33,824 bases of DNA, taken from Betaproteobacteria bacterium (GTDB taxonomy: Bacteria > Pseudomonadota > Gammaproteobacteria > Burkholderiales > Usitatibacteraceae). The notes beneath the pieces were generated by a model that had not been told where the DNA came from, made no database searches, and was given only the letters and a program-made list of their open reading frames with translations. The position numbers and the translations under genes were made by a program. Shown here in pieces: positions 10,009 to 18,397 of the stretch. The stretch covers positions 1 to 33,824 of the forward strand of contig JADKJR010000020.1 in NCBI GenBank assembly GCA_016720925.1, in the 5' to 3' direction. Position 1 is the first letter of the stretch. Each line of letters begins with the position of its first letter.

Positions 10009-11643
10009 TCAGACGCCATGATTCCTAAGCGCGACCGGAATCATGCGGCGCTCACCGTAGTTGAATGCGCCTTCAATCATCAATGCCATCACCGCCACTG
10101 GAATTGCCCCGGCCAACAGCGTGGCGTTGTCATTCAACGCCAATCCGGTAACGATGCGCTCGCCGAAGCCGCCAGCACCGATAAAGGCGGCAATAGTGGC
10201 GGTGCCAACGTTGATGACAGCGGAGGTCTTGATGCCGGCGAGAATCATCGGTCGCGCCAGCGGCAGCTCAATCTTCGCAAGCACCATGCGCGGCGCCATG
10301 CCCAACGATTGCGCGGCCTGCTTCATGCCGCGCGAAATCTGCGTAAGGCCGCTATGGGTATTTCGCACGATAGGCAACAAGGCATATAGCGCGAGCGCGA
10401 TGAATGCCGGCACGATGCCTATCTTCCCGGTGATTGGAATCAGAATCGCGAGCAGCGCGAGCGAGGGGATGGTCTGCAGCACGCCGGTGGCGCCGAGAAT
10501 GATCGCTTCTGCTGCTTGATGCCGCGCGGCGATAACACCGAGCGGAACACCGAGAACAACGCTCGCTGCCAGGGAAAGAAATACCAGCGCAAGATGTTCC
10601 ACCGTCAGACGCCAGAAATCCGGACCAAGTAGCTTGGACATGAAACCCGTTTCCCCGGCAGCCTCCGCTTTCATGGGCCTCGCGCGATTTGCGGGTTCCG
10701 GTGCAACTGTCAGGCCGGGCATCGGTGCCGCGCGCACGTCGGCTAAAAACTCGGTCGCAACCCGATCAAAGGACTTCTGCTCCAACTCGGCCGACGCGTT
10801 CATCCCGCGCATGGCGCCTTCGTTGATGCGCCCTTCGAGCCTTGTCAATGCGGCCCAGGTTGTCGGCAGTCGCACCTGCAGATCCGCCTTGTGCAGCAGC
10901 ACCGCGTCATAGCGCGGGAAATACCCGGCGTCATCGACCAGGACGGTCATCTGGTATTTGCCGATTTTCGCGTCGGTTGAATAGATATCAATGACGTCAA
11001 CCTGCCCTTGTGCGATCGCTTCATACGCCAAGCCGTGATCGAGCCCGCGCGGCGTGGCAAACGGCAGTGCGTAGGTTTTCTTCAATCCCGGCCACCCATC
11101 GGCGCGGCCGATGAATTCCTGCGAAAGCCCTAACCGCAAATGCGAATGCGAATGCGCCTTGAGGTCCGACAGGCGAGTGATATTTCCGGACGTCGCAACA
11201 CTGGCGCGCATCGCCAGCGCATAGGTGTTATTGAATCCAAGTGGCACCGACGCTTGGATCCCGAGCGGCGCAAGTTTCTGATTCAGCTCCGGTAGTGGCG
11301 GCACATGATCGAGTTTGAGAATTTCGCGCGCAATCGTACCGGTGTATTCCGGATAGATGTCGATACTGCCGGCCTTCAATGCCTCGACGACGATGGCGGT
11401 ATTGCCGAGGCCCTGCCGGTGCGCTACAACGGCGTCCCCTGCCGCCTGCGCGGTTTGCCGGACTATTTCCGCAAGGACGTAGGATTCGGTAAAGCGTTTG
11501 GAGCCGACGTTGAGCGTGGCGGCGGACACATTCGCGGCGGTTGCGGCCGGCACGCATTGCATCAGCATTATCAACAGTGCGCCTACCATCACCGCAGCCT
11601 TGCGTCCCATCATCCTGCCCGCTGTCTTGTTGGTCGTGATCAT
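10009..11643 (-). CDS. Fused osmoprotectant/glycine-betaine-type ABC transporter: periplasmic binding domain plus permease
   Basis: A 544-residue single-chain protein for uptake of quaternary-ammonium-type solutes (OpuC/ProWX-like). Residues 1-38 look like a signal peptide or signal anchor (MVGALLIMLMQCVPAATAA). Residues 44-310 are an OpuAC-type binding domain (LNVGSKRFTESYVLAEI, IDIYPEYTGTIAREIL, DVIDIYSTDAKIGKYQM). Residues 337-544 are a BPD-type permease with about five or six membrane helices and the ATPase-contact EAA loop (AAQSLGMAPRMVLAKIELPLARPMILAGI). I chose the ATG at 11643 because the frame-open start at 11730 would overlap the divergent PH-domain gene; the ATG at 11613 is also possible. 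No cognate ATPase gene is adjacent. The binding domain precedes the permease, whereas many described fusions have it after. The exact ligand is undetermined. Confidence 0.88.
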   Translation of the reverse strand: MITTNKTAGRMMGRKAAVMVGALLIMLMQCVPAATAANVSAATLNVGSKRFTESYVLAEIVRQTAQAAGDAVVAHRQGLGNTAIVVEALKAGSIDIYPEYTGTIAREILKLDHVPPLPELNQKLAPLGIQASVPLGFNNTYALAMRASVATSGNITRLSDLKAHSHSHLRLGLSQEFIGRADGWPGLKKTYALPFATPRGLDHGLAYEAIAQGQVDVIDIYSTDAKIGKYQMTVLVDDAGYFPRYDAVLLHKADLQVRLPTTWAALTRLEGRINEGAMRGMNASAELEQKSFDRVATEFLADVRAAPMPGLTVAPEPANRARPMKAEAAGETGFMSKLLGPDFWRLTVEHLALVFLSLAASVVLGVPLGVIAARHQAAEAIILGATGVLQTIPSLALLAILIPITGKIGIVPAFIALALYALLPIVRNTHSGLTQISRGMKQAAQSLGMAPRMVLAKIELPLARPMILAGIKTSAVINVGTATIAAFIGAGGFGERIVTGLALNDNATLLAGAIPVAVMALMIEGAFNYGERRMIPVALRNHGV

Positions 11644-11717
11644 TCGCCAGTGTAGCGCGACATGCGCGGTCGCCCGTTCAAGCTTGCTCAAGCTTTCGGC
11701 TGGACTAGAATACCGGC

Positions 11718-12272
11718 ATGAATACTCCAATCGCGAACGCCAAATTCAATCCCCTCATCCGTCCGTATCTGGTCATCACTATCGGCTTCACCCTGGCAAT
11801 GACGATTGTCGGCATTCCGATTGCGATCGTCTGGTTTCTCGGCGCGGGACAATGGTGGGCGCGGCATTATTTCGCCAAACTGGAATGCCATCTCGGCGAG
11901 AAAACGCTTCGATTTCGCAAGGGCATATTTGTACAAGTGGAGAAGACCATTCCGCTGGAGAATATCCAGGATGTCACCTTTATCGAAGGGCCGATCCTGC
12001 GTCACTTCCATCTCAGCACGCTCAAATTTGAAACCGCCGGCCACAGTGTCGGGCAAGCACACGACATGCACCTGACCGGCATCATCGATGCCCATGAATT
12101 CCGCAACCGGATTCTTGAATCTCGTGACACACTGAGGCAGCAATCGATGCGCGTACATTCCGCAGCACTTGCCGCAACGGCCAATGCCGATTCCGCCAAC
12201 CAGCTTGAGGCGCTGCACGGCATCGAGCGGCGCATGGATGAGATCATTTCGCTCCTGAAAGAGCGCAAATAG
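11718..12272 (+). CDS. PH-domain (bPH2/YdbS-like) membrane protein
   Basis: A 184-residue protein with two closely spaced hydrophobic segments near residues 15-45 (PYLVITIGFTLAMTIVGIPIAIVWFLGAG). A bacterial pleckstrin-homology-like domain of the DUF304 type follows (about 55-135). That domain shows the usual pattern: a basic strand start (LRFRKGIF), then TIPLENIQDVTFIEGPILRHFHLSTLKFETAG. The C-terminal 50 residues are helical and probably coiled-coil (LEALHGIERRMDEIISLLKERK), a tail not seen in the minimal YdbS type. It is divergent from the osmoprotectant permease and precedes the MFS gene by 67 bases, same strand. The role of this family is unknown beyond membrane association. Confidence 0.8.
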   Translation: MNTPIANAKFNPLIRPYLVITIGFTLAMTIVGIPIAIVWFLGAGQWWARHYFAKLECHLGEKTLRFRKGIFVQVEKTIPLENIQDVTFIEGPILRHFHLSTLKFETAGHSVGQAHDMHLTGIIDAHEFRNRILESRDTLRQQSMRVHSAALAATANADSANQLEALHGIERRMDEIISLLKERK

Positions 12273-12339
12273 TGCGATCACTGGTTCACCGCCCCGCCTG
12301 ACGAATGTCCGCATCCCAGGACGTACGAGCAGGAAACCG

Positions 12340-13557
12340 ATGAAGCTGCGCACGCTCACGCCAGACGAAAAACTGCTACTGGCACTTTCATTCTCGCAAT
12401 TGGTCGCGTGGGGAAGCTGCTACTACGCATATGCCGTGCTGATGGAACCGATTCAGGCGGCATTGGGCATTTCCAAAAGCACGGCCGCCGGCGCCTATAG
12501 CCTCGGCCTGCTGGTGATGGGATTCACTGCTTTTGCCGTAGGCATCCTCATTGACCGTGGGCGGCATTTTCAGGTGCTGGTGGGTGGCACGCTCGTTACC
12601 AGTTGCGGCATGTTGTTTCACGCGGCAGTTGATTCCGTCTGGCAGCTCTATGCCGTGTGGGCGCTGATTGGCATGGGCATGGCCTGCACGTTATACGAAT
12701 CGGTGTTCGCCTTCCTGATTCGTACTTATCCAAACGACTATCGGCGCCGAATCACGATGGTGACATTGCTGGGCGGATTGGCAAGCACTGTGTTCTGGCC
12801 CCTCACGGCCTTGTTGCTGGCCAGGTTTGGCTGGCGCGGCGCCTGCGTTGGTCTCGCGCTGCTGCAACTGGTGTGCGGCCTGTTCTGCTACTTGATATTC
12901 CTGCCCCGCCACGCACCGACGCGGACGCCGCATCGGAAAGAAACGCTGCCGGCCACCAAGCTCATGCGCTCACGTCCGTTTGTGTTGCTTGCGATATCGT
13001 TTACGCTGCAATCGATCGTCCTCGCCGGGCTGGCCGCGCACATCATTGCGCTATTCGCGGCGTCAGGCGTCAATAGCGCGATCGGCCTGATGGCTGCGTC
13101 GTCGATCGGCGTGATGCAGGTGCTGGGCCGAATCTTCCTGCTGGTGGGAAGCAGGCGAATCAATCCGTCGATGACGGCGCGTATCGTGGTGTGGTTGCTG
13201 CCCGCCGCAATCATCACGTTATTGGTGGTGGGTTTGAGTCCCTGGTTTGCATTTCTTTACGCATTCCTGTTCGGCAGCGGCAATGGCATGATGACCATCG
13301 TCAAGGGCACCGCCACGGCAGACCTGATCAGCCGGGATCATGTCGCCATGTTGAATGGTGTACTCGCAATGCCAATGGCCATCGCGCGGGCAGCCGGCCC
13401 GATCCTCATCGCGACTTTCTGGGATTTCTTTGGCAATCCGCAAGCTGCCATACTGGCGATCCTGGGGATCGCGTCGTGCGCGGCATTTGGGCTGGCGGCT
13501 GCGTATAAGGCTGCTCACAAGGCCGAAAACAGCGGCACGGCAGCCAACATCACATAG
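12340..13557 (+). CDS. MFS transporter
   Basis: A 405-residue major facilitator superfamily protein with about twelve hydrophobic helices split by a basic central loop near residues 190-210. The first half carries the helix 2-3 type loop LIDRGRHFQV after FAVGI. The general pattern (WGSCYYAYAVLMEPIQAALG at the start, then a GMGMACTLYES stretch) resembles the monocarboxylate/oxalate-formate-like MFS branch, but I cannot assign a substrate. The start is backed by AGGAAACCG just upstream of the ATG. It could be cotranscribed with the PH-domain gene. A hairpin at 13596-13616 lies shortly downstream. Confidence 0.88.
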   Translation: MKLRTLTPDEKLLLALSFSQLVAWGSCYYAYAVLMEPIQAALGISKSTAAGAYSLGLLVMGFTAFAVGILIDRGRHFQVLVGGTLVTSCGMLFHAAVDSVWQLYAVWALIGMGMACTLYESVFAFLIRTYPNDYRRRITMVTLLGGLASTVFWPLTALLLARFGWRGACVGLALLQLVCGLFCYLIFLPRHAPTRTPHRKETLPATKLMRSRPFVLLAISFTLQSIVLAGLAAHIIALFAASGVNSAIGLMAASSIGVMQVLGRIFLLVGSRRINPSMTARIVVWLLPAAIITLLVVGLSPWFAFLYAFLFGSGNGMMTIVKGTATADLISRDHVAMLNGVLAMPMAIARAAGPILIATFWDFFGNPQAAILAILGIASCAAFGLAAAYKAAHKAENSGTAANIT

Positions 13558-13595
13558 CAGACGAAATACTGAGCGCCGGAAAAGGCCGACTCATC

Positions 13596-13616
13596 GGGAA
13601 TCCAGAAAGGATTCCC
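13596..13616. terminator. Possible bidirectional terminator hairpin
   Basis: GGGAATCC (13596-13603) and GGATTCCC (13609-13616) pair perfectly around AGAAA. It lies between the convergent ends of the MFS gene and the small lysine-rich gene. There is no clear T-run, so intrinsic termination is uncertain. Confidence 0.45.
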
Positions 13617-13631
13617 GGCCTTGGGCATCCG

Positions 13632-13742
13632 TCAAGTGCGTTTGCGCTCTTCCTTCTTCAGCTTCTTGGCCTCTTTCTTTTCCTTCGGTGTCTTGGAAGG
13701 TTCCTTCTTGGTCTGCTTTTTCTGGTCCTGGCTCTTGCTCAT
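13632..13742 (-). CDS. Small lysine-rich protein, 36 residues
   Basis: Reading the - strand from an ATG at 13742 to a TGA at 13632-13634 gives 36 codons for a strongly basic, hydrophilic protein. It starts MSKSQDQKKQTKKEPSKTPK and continues with a Lys/Glu/Ala tail ending in RKRT. About 40 per cent of residues are lysine and there is no hydrophobic segment. A GGAG sits eight bases before the start. The composition suggests a nucleic-acid- or ribosome-associated protein, but I do not recognise a named family. It would be missed by length-filtered gene finders. It is convergent with the MFS gene, with a hairpin in between. Confidence 0.65.
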   Translation of the reverse strand: MSKSQDQKKQTKKEPSKTPKEKKEAKKLKKEERKRT

Positions 13743-13915
13743 GGCGAAATCTCCATCGTGTTGAACGTGAATGATGTGGCGTTGATCGCGTGATGCAACG
13801 TCAGTTCCTGCAATATAACTATAACGCGATCACGCCGCATGTGAACGCCGATGCATTGGGCGCACATGGAAGCTGGGTTCAATGAGCAGCATGGGCGTCC
13901 GGTTTGCCAACTAGC

Positions 13916-13962
13916 TTGCCAAACTGCGGCCAAACGCATAAGATAGTATTTAGTTACTTACT
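13916..13962 (+). promoter_or_regulatory. Candidate sigma-70 promoter and operator of the tetR-exporter operon
   Basis: TTGCCA (13916-13921) and TAAGAT (13939-13944) are separated by 17 bases, a good -35/-10 pair. Just downstream, the imperfect inverted repeat AGTTACTTACT (13952-13962) lies where an autorepressing TetR protein would block transcription. The remaining 13743-13915 shows no other feature. Inferred from sequence only. Confidence 0.45.
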
Positions 13963-13975
13963 TTAAAATCAATTC

Positions 13976-14617
13976 GTGAATGAAATAAACGCGCCAACCA
14001 AACTTCGTGCGATGCCGCGCAAGCGCATGGCAACGGATGCCCGCCAGCGCGAAATCGTTGCAACCGTTCTGGCGCTCGCCCGCGAGCGCGGCCCTGACGC
14101 CATCACGACGCAGGCGATCGCCGATCGCATCGGCGTCACGCAGGGCGCACTCTTCCGGCACTTCCCCGACAAAGAAGCGATCTGGCTCGCGGTATTTGTC
14201 TGGGTACGCGAGTCGCTCGGCGCGATGTTCGCCAAGGCCACTGAAAAACCCACGTCTCCGCTGGCCAAAATTGAAGCGGCGTTTCTTGCCCATGTGGCCT
14301 TTATCGCGGCGAATCCGGGCGTGCCTCGCGTCATGTTTCACGAACTACAGTACCCGGGCGATTCACCGGTGCGCACGGAAGTGCGGGCGATGATTACCAA
14401 CTACCGAAAACAGCTTGCGCTGCTGTTTGCGCAGGCGAAGGCGGCTGGCGAGTTACCGGCCAGCCTCGACCCTTCAATCCCGCCAATACTGTTTATCGGC
14501 GCGGTCCAAGGCTTGGTCATCCAATCCGCACTCGCGGGCGACGAGGCCGGAATGATGAAACGTGCGCGGCAGTTACTGCCGTTACTTCTCGACGGCTATC
14601 GCGGACAGGAAAAATAA
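13976..14617 (+). CDS. TetR-family transcriptional regulator
   Basis: A 213-residue repressor-type protein. The N-terminal helix-turn-helix is clear: REIVATVLALARERGPDAITTQAIADRIGV, then TQGALFRHFPDKEAIWLAVF (about residues 24-72). The rest is an all-helical ligand-binding and dimerisation domain. GTG at 13976 gives the longest form; an internal ATG at 14012 is an alternative start still ahead of the HTH. Its stop overlaps the start of the adaptor gene (TAATG), so it leads a four-gene exporter operon. It most likely represses that operon until an exported substrate binds. The ligand is unknown. Confidence 0.9.
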   Translation: MNEINAPTKLRAMPRKRMATDARQREIVATVLALARERGPDAITTQAIADRIGVTQGALFRHFPDKEAIWLAVFVWVRESLGAMFAKATEKPTSPLAKIEAAFLAHVAFIAANPGVPRVMFHELQYPGDSPVRTEVRAMITNYRKQLALLFAQAKAAGELPASLDPSIPPILFIGAVQGLVIQSALAGDEAGMMKRARQLLPLLLDGYRGQEK

Positions 14618-15801
14618 TGAAGACACCTTTCGGTCGCAAAACCCTGCTGATCGCCGCCGGCATCTTGGTTGCCGCATTGCTCGCCTGGCTGATAATGAGC
14701 CAGGGGCCGCTCGCGCCGGTGAAGGTGACGGTGGCGAAGGTCGAACAGGGCCCGCTGGTGGCAAGCACATTTGGTATCGGCACCATTGAGGCGCGACGCA
14801 GCTACGCGCTGGGTCCCACTTTCGCGAGCCGCGTGGCGCGCGTACATGTCGACCAGGGCGACGTGGTCAAGGCAGGTCAATTGCTTGCGGAACTGGATCC
14901 GGTCGATCTGGAAGATCGCGTCGCCAGCGGCCGCCTCGCCGCGGAACGCGCCGCAAGCACTGTCCGCGCGGCAGAAGCACAGCTGGTGGAAGCGCAAAGC
15001 CGCGCAAAACTTGCCGTTGCGGCCGCTAAGCGCTCGACCGAACTGCGTGCACAAGGGTTCGTCAGCCAGGAAGCAGCTGACGCCAAAGGGCACGAAGCCA
15101 ATGCCGCGAAAGCCGCGGCGGACGCCACCAACGCGCAACTGGTCGCGGCACGGCGCGACCATGAGCGCGTGCTGGCCGATGCCGCCGGAGTTGGCAAGCT
15201 ACGTGCGCAGGCGCGACTGGTGAGTCCCGTCGATGGCGTGGTCAGCGCACGGCTCGTCGAGCCCGGAACCACCATCGTTGCCGGACAAGCGGTGGTACAA
15301 ATCATCGATCCGACTAGCCTCTGGATCAAGGCGCGAATCGACCAGGGCCAAGCGGGCGGCGTGCGCGTGGGGCAGCCAGCTGTTGTCGTATTGCGGTCGG
15401 ACGCGAAACGAACCTGGCCCGGTCAAGTACAACGCGTCGATTGGGTGAGCGATGCCGTGACCGAAGAACGCGTCGTCAACGTTGGCTTCACGGCGCGGCC
15501 TGAAACGCTTTCGGTCGGTGAACTGGTCGAAGTGACGATCCACACCGCGGATCTCGCCAATGTGCGTTCGGTGCCGGCAGCCGCGGTGAAACGACTGGAG
15601 CGGCAGGATGGCGTATGGCAAGTCATCGACGGACGCGTTACATTCCGGCCGGTAAAAGTTGGCATCACCACGCTGGACGGTCGTAGCCAGATCCTCGACG
15701 GGCTGTCCACGGGTGACGAAGTCGTTGTCCACAGCGAACAGGCGATGAAGCCGGACGCGAAAATCAAGGTTGTTCCGGCGATCGTGCGCGCCAACCCATG
15801 A
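14617..15801 (+). CDS. HlyD/RND-type periplasmic adaptor (membrane fusion) protein of an ABC exporter
   Basis: A 394-residue adaptor linking an inner-membrane ABC exporter to the outer membrane. An N-terminal membrane anchor (about 8-28, LLIAAGILVAALLAWLIM) is followed by the first biotinyl-lipoyl half (VARVHVDQGDVVKAGQLLAELDP). An alanine-rich alpha-hairpin follows (about 100-190, with DRVASGRLAAERAASTVRAA). The second lipoyl half is LVSPVDGVVSARLVEPGTTI. The C-terminal part is beta-barrel and membrane-proximal (QVIDGRVTFRPVKVGI). The start codon overlaps the tetR stop and a GGACAGGAAAA purine stretch precedes it. The end overlaps the permease start by four bases. The family is certain; the substrate is unknown. 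Confidence 0.9.
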   Translation: MKTPFGRKTLLIAAGILVAALLAWLIMSQGPLAPVKVTVAKVEQGPLVASTFGIGTIEARRSYALGPTFASRVARVHVDQGDVVKAGQLLAELDPVDLEDRVASGRLAAERAASTVRAAEAQLVEAQSRAKLAVAAAKRSTELRAQGFVSQEAADAKGHEANAAKAAADATNAQLVAARRDHERVLADAAGVGKLRAQARLVSPVDGVVSARLVEPGTTIVAGQAVVQIIDPTSLWIKARIDQGQAGGVRVGQPAVVVLRSDAKRTWPGQVQRVDWVSDAVTEERVVNVGFTARPETLSVGELVEVTIHTADLANVRSVPAAAVKRLERQDGVWQVIDGRVTFRPVKVGITTLDGRSQILDGLSTGDEVVVHSEQAMKPDAKIKVVPAIVRANP

Positions 15802-16991
15802 TCAATCTTGCCGGTCGCGACATCCTGCACGGCTGGGGCAAGTTCGTCTTCACCGGCGTGGGGCTCGGCTTGCTCATCGGCGTCACGCTATCGATGGCGG
15901 GAATATATCGCGGTATGGTGGATGACGCGCAGGTGCTGCTGGAAAATGGCGGCGCGGATTTGTGGGTCGTGCAACGCGATACGCTCGGTCCCTATGCCGA
16001 ACCGTCGAGCGTGCGCGACGACGTCTATCGCAGCCTGCTGGGCATTCGCGGCGTGGCGGCGGCCGGAAACGTCACCTATCTGACCATGCAGGTCAAGCAC
16101 GAACGCGGCGACGTACGTGTGATGCTCGTCGGCTTCGAGCCAAAGCAACCGGGCGAGCCCGCCTATCTGGTGGCTGGTCGCCCGATCACCAAGTCGCATT
16201 ACGAGGCAATTGCCGATGTAAAAACCGGGCTCCGGCTGGGCGAACGTGTCCAGATTCGCCGTCATGAATACACTGTGGTCGGGCTGACACGGCGCATGGT
16301 GTCGTCGGGTGGCGACCCGATGATCTTCGTGCCGCTGAAAGATGCGCAGGAAGTGCAATTCCTGCGTGACAACGACGCACTCATCAACGAACGCGCACGC
16401 ACCGCCGCCAACCCGGCATTCAACCGCCCCGGTGTTCCAGGTTTGCTGGAAGCCGTGCAGGCGAGCCAGGCCAGCAGCCACAACGTGAACGTCGTCATGC
16501 TGCGGCTCACGCAGGATGCCGACACCACGACGGTGGCCGGCGAAATCCGCCGCTGGAAACATCTGGAAGCCTACACGCGCGCAGAGATGGATGAGATTCT
16601 TGTCGCCAAACTGATTGCCACGTCCGCGAAGCAGATCTTCATGTTCCTCGTCATCCTCTCCGTGGTCAGCGGCGCCATCGTCGCCTTCATTATTTACACG
16701 ATGACCCAGAACAAGGTGCGCGAGATCGCGGTATTGAAACTGATCGGCGCACGCAACCGCACCATCGCCGCGATGATCCTGCAGCAGGCGCTCGGCCTCG
16801 GTGCAATCGGTTTCATCGTTGGCAAGACCGCCGCCACGCTGTGGGCGCCGATATTCCCGAAATATGTGTTGCTGCTCCCCGGTGATGCCATGCGTGGCGC
16901 CGCACTGGTGATGGCGATCTGCGCGCTCGCCAGCGTCGTTGCGATTCGCGCCGCGCTGCGCGTGGATCCGGCGGAAGCGATTGGCGGCTAG
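15798..16991 (+). CDS. ABC exporter permease, MacB/FtsX-like (DevC-type)
   Basis: A 397-residue permease with the FtsX/MacB topology. One N-terminal helix (about 15-36, FVFTGVGLGLLIGVTLSMAG) is followed by a large periplasmic domain (about 40-270). Three C-terminal helices follow (IFMFLVILSVVSGAIVAFII; ALGLGAIGFIVGKTAA; GAALVMAICALASVVAIRAAL). The cytoplasmic loop REIAVLKLIGARN is the conserved FtsX coupling segment that touches the ATPase. The C-terminus RVDPAEAIGG is typical. ATGA overlap with the adaptor gene and immediate adjacency to the ATPase gene show a translationally coupled operon. Confidence 0.9.
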   Translation: MINLAGRDILHGWGKFVFTGVGLGLLIGVTLSMAGIYRGMVDDAQVLLENGGADLWVVQRDTLGPYAEPSSVRDDVYRSLLGIRGVAAAGNVTYLTMQVKHERGDVRVMLVGFEPKQPGEPAYLVAGRPITKSHYEAIADVKTGLRLGERVQIRRHEYTVVGLTRRMVSSGGDPMIFVPLKDAQEVQFLRDNDALINERARTAANPAFNRPGVPGLLEAVQASQASSHNVNVVMLRLTQDADTTTVAGEIRRWKHLEAYTRAEMDEILVAKLIATSAKQIFMFLVILSVVSGAIVAFIIYTMTQNKVREIAVLKLIGARNRTIAAMILQQALGLGAIGFIVGKTAATLWAPIFPKYVLLLPGDAMRGAALVMAICALASVVAIRAALRVDPAEAIGG

Positions 16992-17696
16992 ATGAAACCC
17001 GCGATCGAAATCACCGGGCTCACCAAACGCTATGGCGAAGGCGACACCGCTGTCGATGCGCTGAAAGGTGTCGACATGGTGGTCCAGCCGGGCGAGGTCG
17101 TCGGCCTGATCGGTCCGAGTGGTTCTGGAAAAAGCACGCTGCTGAAATGCCTCGGCGCGGTCATTGAGCCCACCTCCGGCCGAATGGCGCTGGGTGGCGA
17201 AACCATCTACGACAATGGCTGGAAAGTGACCGATCTGCGAGCCTTGCGCCGCGATAGCATCGGCTTCGTGTTCCAGGCGCCATACCTCATTCCATTCCTC
17301 GATGTCACCGACAATGTCGCGGTGTTACCGATGCTGGCGGGCATATCCAACAACAAGGCACGAGAGAGGGCGCACGAGATGCTGGCGGCGCTGGATGTCG
17401 GCCATCGCGCGCAAGCGCAAGTGTCACAACTTTCCGGTGGCGAGCAGCAGCGCGTCTCAATTGCGCGCGCGCTGGTCAACCAACCACCGATCATCCTCGC
17501 CGATGAACCGACGGCGCCCCTCGATAGCGAACGTGCGTTGACAGTAATCCGCATTCTGAACGAGATGGCACAACGGTTCGGCACCGCGATCATCGTCGTC
17601 ACGCACGACGAAAAGATCATCCCGACATTCCGGCGGATTTACCATATTCGTGATGGGCGCACCTATGAGGAAGCCGGCGAGGGACGTGCGGCGTGA
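16992..17696 (+). CDS. ABC exporter ATPase, MacB/LolD-like
   Basis: A 234-residue nucleotide-binding subunit that powers the neighbouring permease. Motifs are complete: Walker A GPSGSGKST (41-49), Q-loop Q95 in FVFQAPYLIP, signature LSGGEQQR (147-154), Walker B IILADEPTAPLD with E172, and the switch histidine H205 in VVTHDEK. The gene begins right after the permease stop, with no spacer. Together with the adaptor it forms a tripartite exporter lacking only an outer-membrane TolC-type channel, which must be encoded elsewhere. Repeat element B starts 127 bases downstream. Confidence 0.92.
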   Translation: MKPAIEITGLTKRYGEGDTAVDALKGVDMVVQPGEVVGLIGPSGSGKSTLLKCLGAVIEPTSGRMALGGETIYDNGWKVTDLRALRRDSIGFVFQAPYLIPFLDVTDNVAVLPMLAGISNNKARERAHEMLAALDVGHRAQAQVSQLSGGEQQRVSIARALVNQPPIILADEPTAPLDSERALTVIRILNEMAQRFGTAIIVVTHDEKIIPTFRRIYHIRDGRTYEEAGEGRAA

Positions 17697-17823
17697 CAGG
17701 GCGGCGATGACTCTCGCTGGCGTGCAACGGACAATGTGACGAGCAGTCCCGCGCATCCTTTTGACGCATCACCAAACCTGCACTCACGGAACTAGCGTCG
17801 CAATTTCTCGCGGGTGGAATACC

Positions 17824-17889
17824 AAACCCTAGCGCTGGCGCGCCTCTCAAGGCTTTTTATCGCCAGACACCGCACCAGTGCTAGGGTTT
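17824..17889. repeat. 66-nt palindromic intergenic element, copy B
   Basis: CAAACCCTAGCGCTGG (17823-17838) pairs with CCAGTGCTAGGGTTTG (17875-17890) over 16 positions with a single G-T wobble. The body resembles copies A, C and D. It lies between convergent genes and its right arm supplies the last codons and stop of the membrane protein gene ending at 17881. It could act as a terminator, but no T-run follows. Confidence 0.75.
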
Positions 17890-18276
17890 GACGACTTGGC
17901 GCCAGGCAAACCAGGCGATGCCTGCCCATAACGTGATGCGCAGTGTCATTGCACCGGCGGTGCGCATTTCGAACGGATCGCCCGTCAGGACGAACAAAGC
18001 GAAGACAAAAAACACCAAGGCCGTCGTGGCGGCGATATCGAGCGAAAGACGTGCCACCCACGGACTCCCGCGCGCGAGGCCCACCCCCGCAACAATATAG
18101 GCGAAGCCGGCGAGAAAATTGAACCAGACGACAAAAGGCATGTAGCTGCCCGCCGCATCACGCGCCGCTTGGTCTCCGAACAGCACGTGTCCGCCGGAGA
18201 CAATGGTGGCCATGCCAAACGCGAGGGCGACAGCGGCGATACCGGGCGGGATGAATCGAGAGAGTTTGTTGTTCAT
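17881..18276 (-). CDS. Hypothetical membrane protein, four predicted helices
   Basis: A 131-residue protein from ATG 18276; an upstream GTG at 18333 in the same frame would give 150. I prefer the shorter form because the extra residues look non-conserved and precede a normal MNNKLSRF start. Four hydrophobic segments are visible (IPPGIAAVALAFGMATIVSG, MPFVVWFNFLAGFAYIVAGV, LDIAATTALVFFVFALFVL, LRITLWAGIAWFAW). I do not recognise a specific family. It ends inside repeat element B. It is on the same strand as the three exported-protein genes to its right but 121 bases away from the nearest. Confidence 0.65.
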   Translation of the reverse strand: MNNKLSRFIPPGIAAVALAFGMATIVSGGHVLFGDQAARDAAGSYMPFVVWFNFLAGFAYIVAGVGLARGSPWVARLSLDIAATTALVFFVFALFVLTGDPFEMRTAGAMTLRITLWAGIAWFAWRQVVKP

Positions 18277-18397
18277 GTTTGTGTCAGAAGTGGAGTTTGA
18301 CGCCGATGCAAAACGCTTACTGAACGCTGTCACCGGTCGTGTTCACAACAATCGCCTGCCCACGACTCTTGATTGAATTCGCCGTGGGCAGTAAATC

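Noticed and set aside
17823..17890. Simple intrinsic terminator for the exporter operon
   Set aside because: The hairpin lacks a T-run and the same element occurs upstream of genes and in a divergent region.
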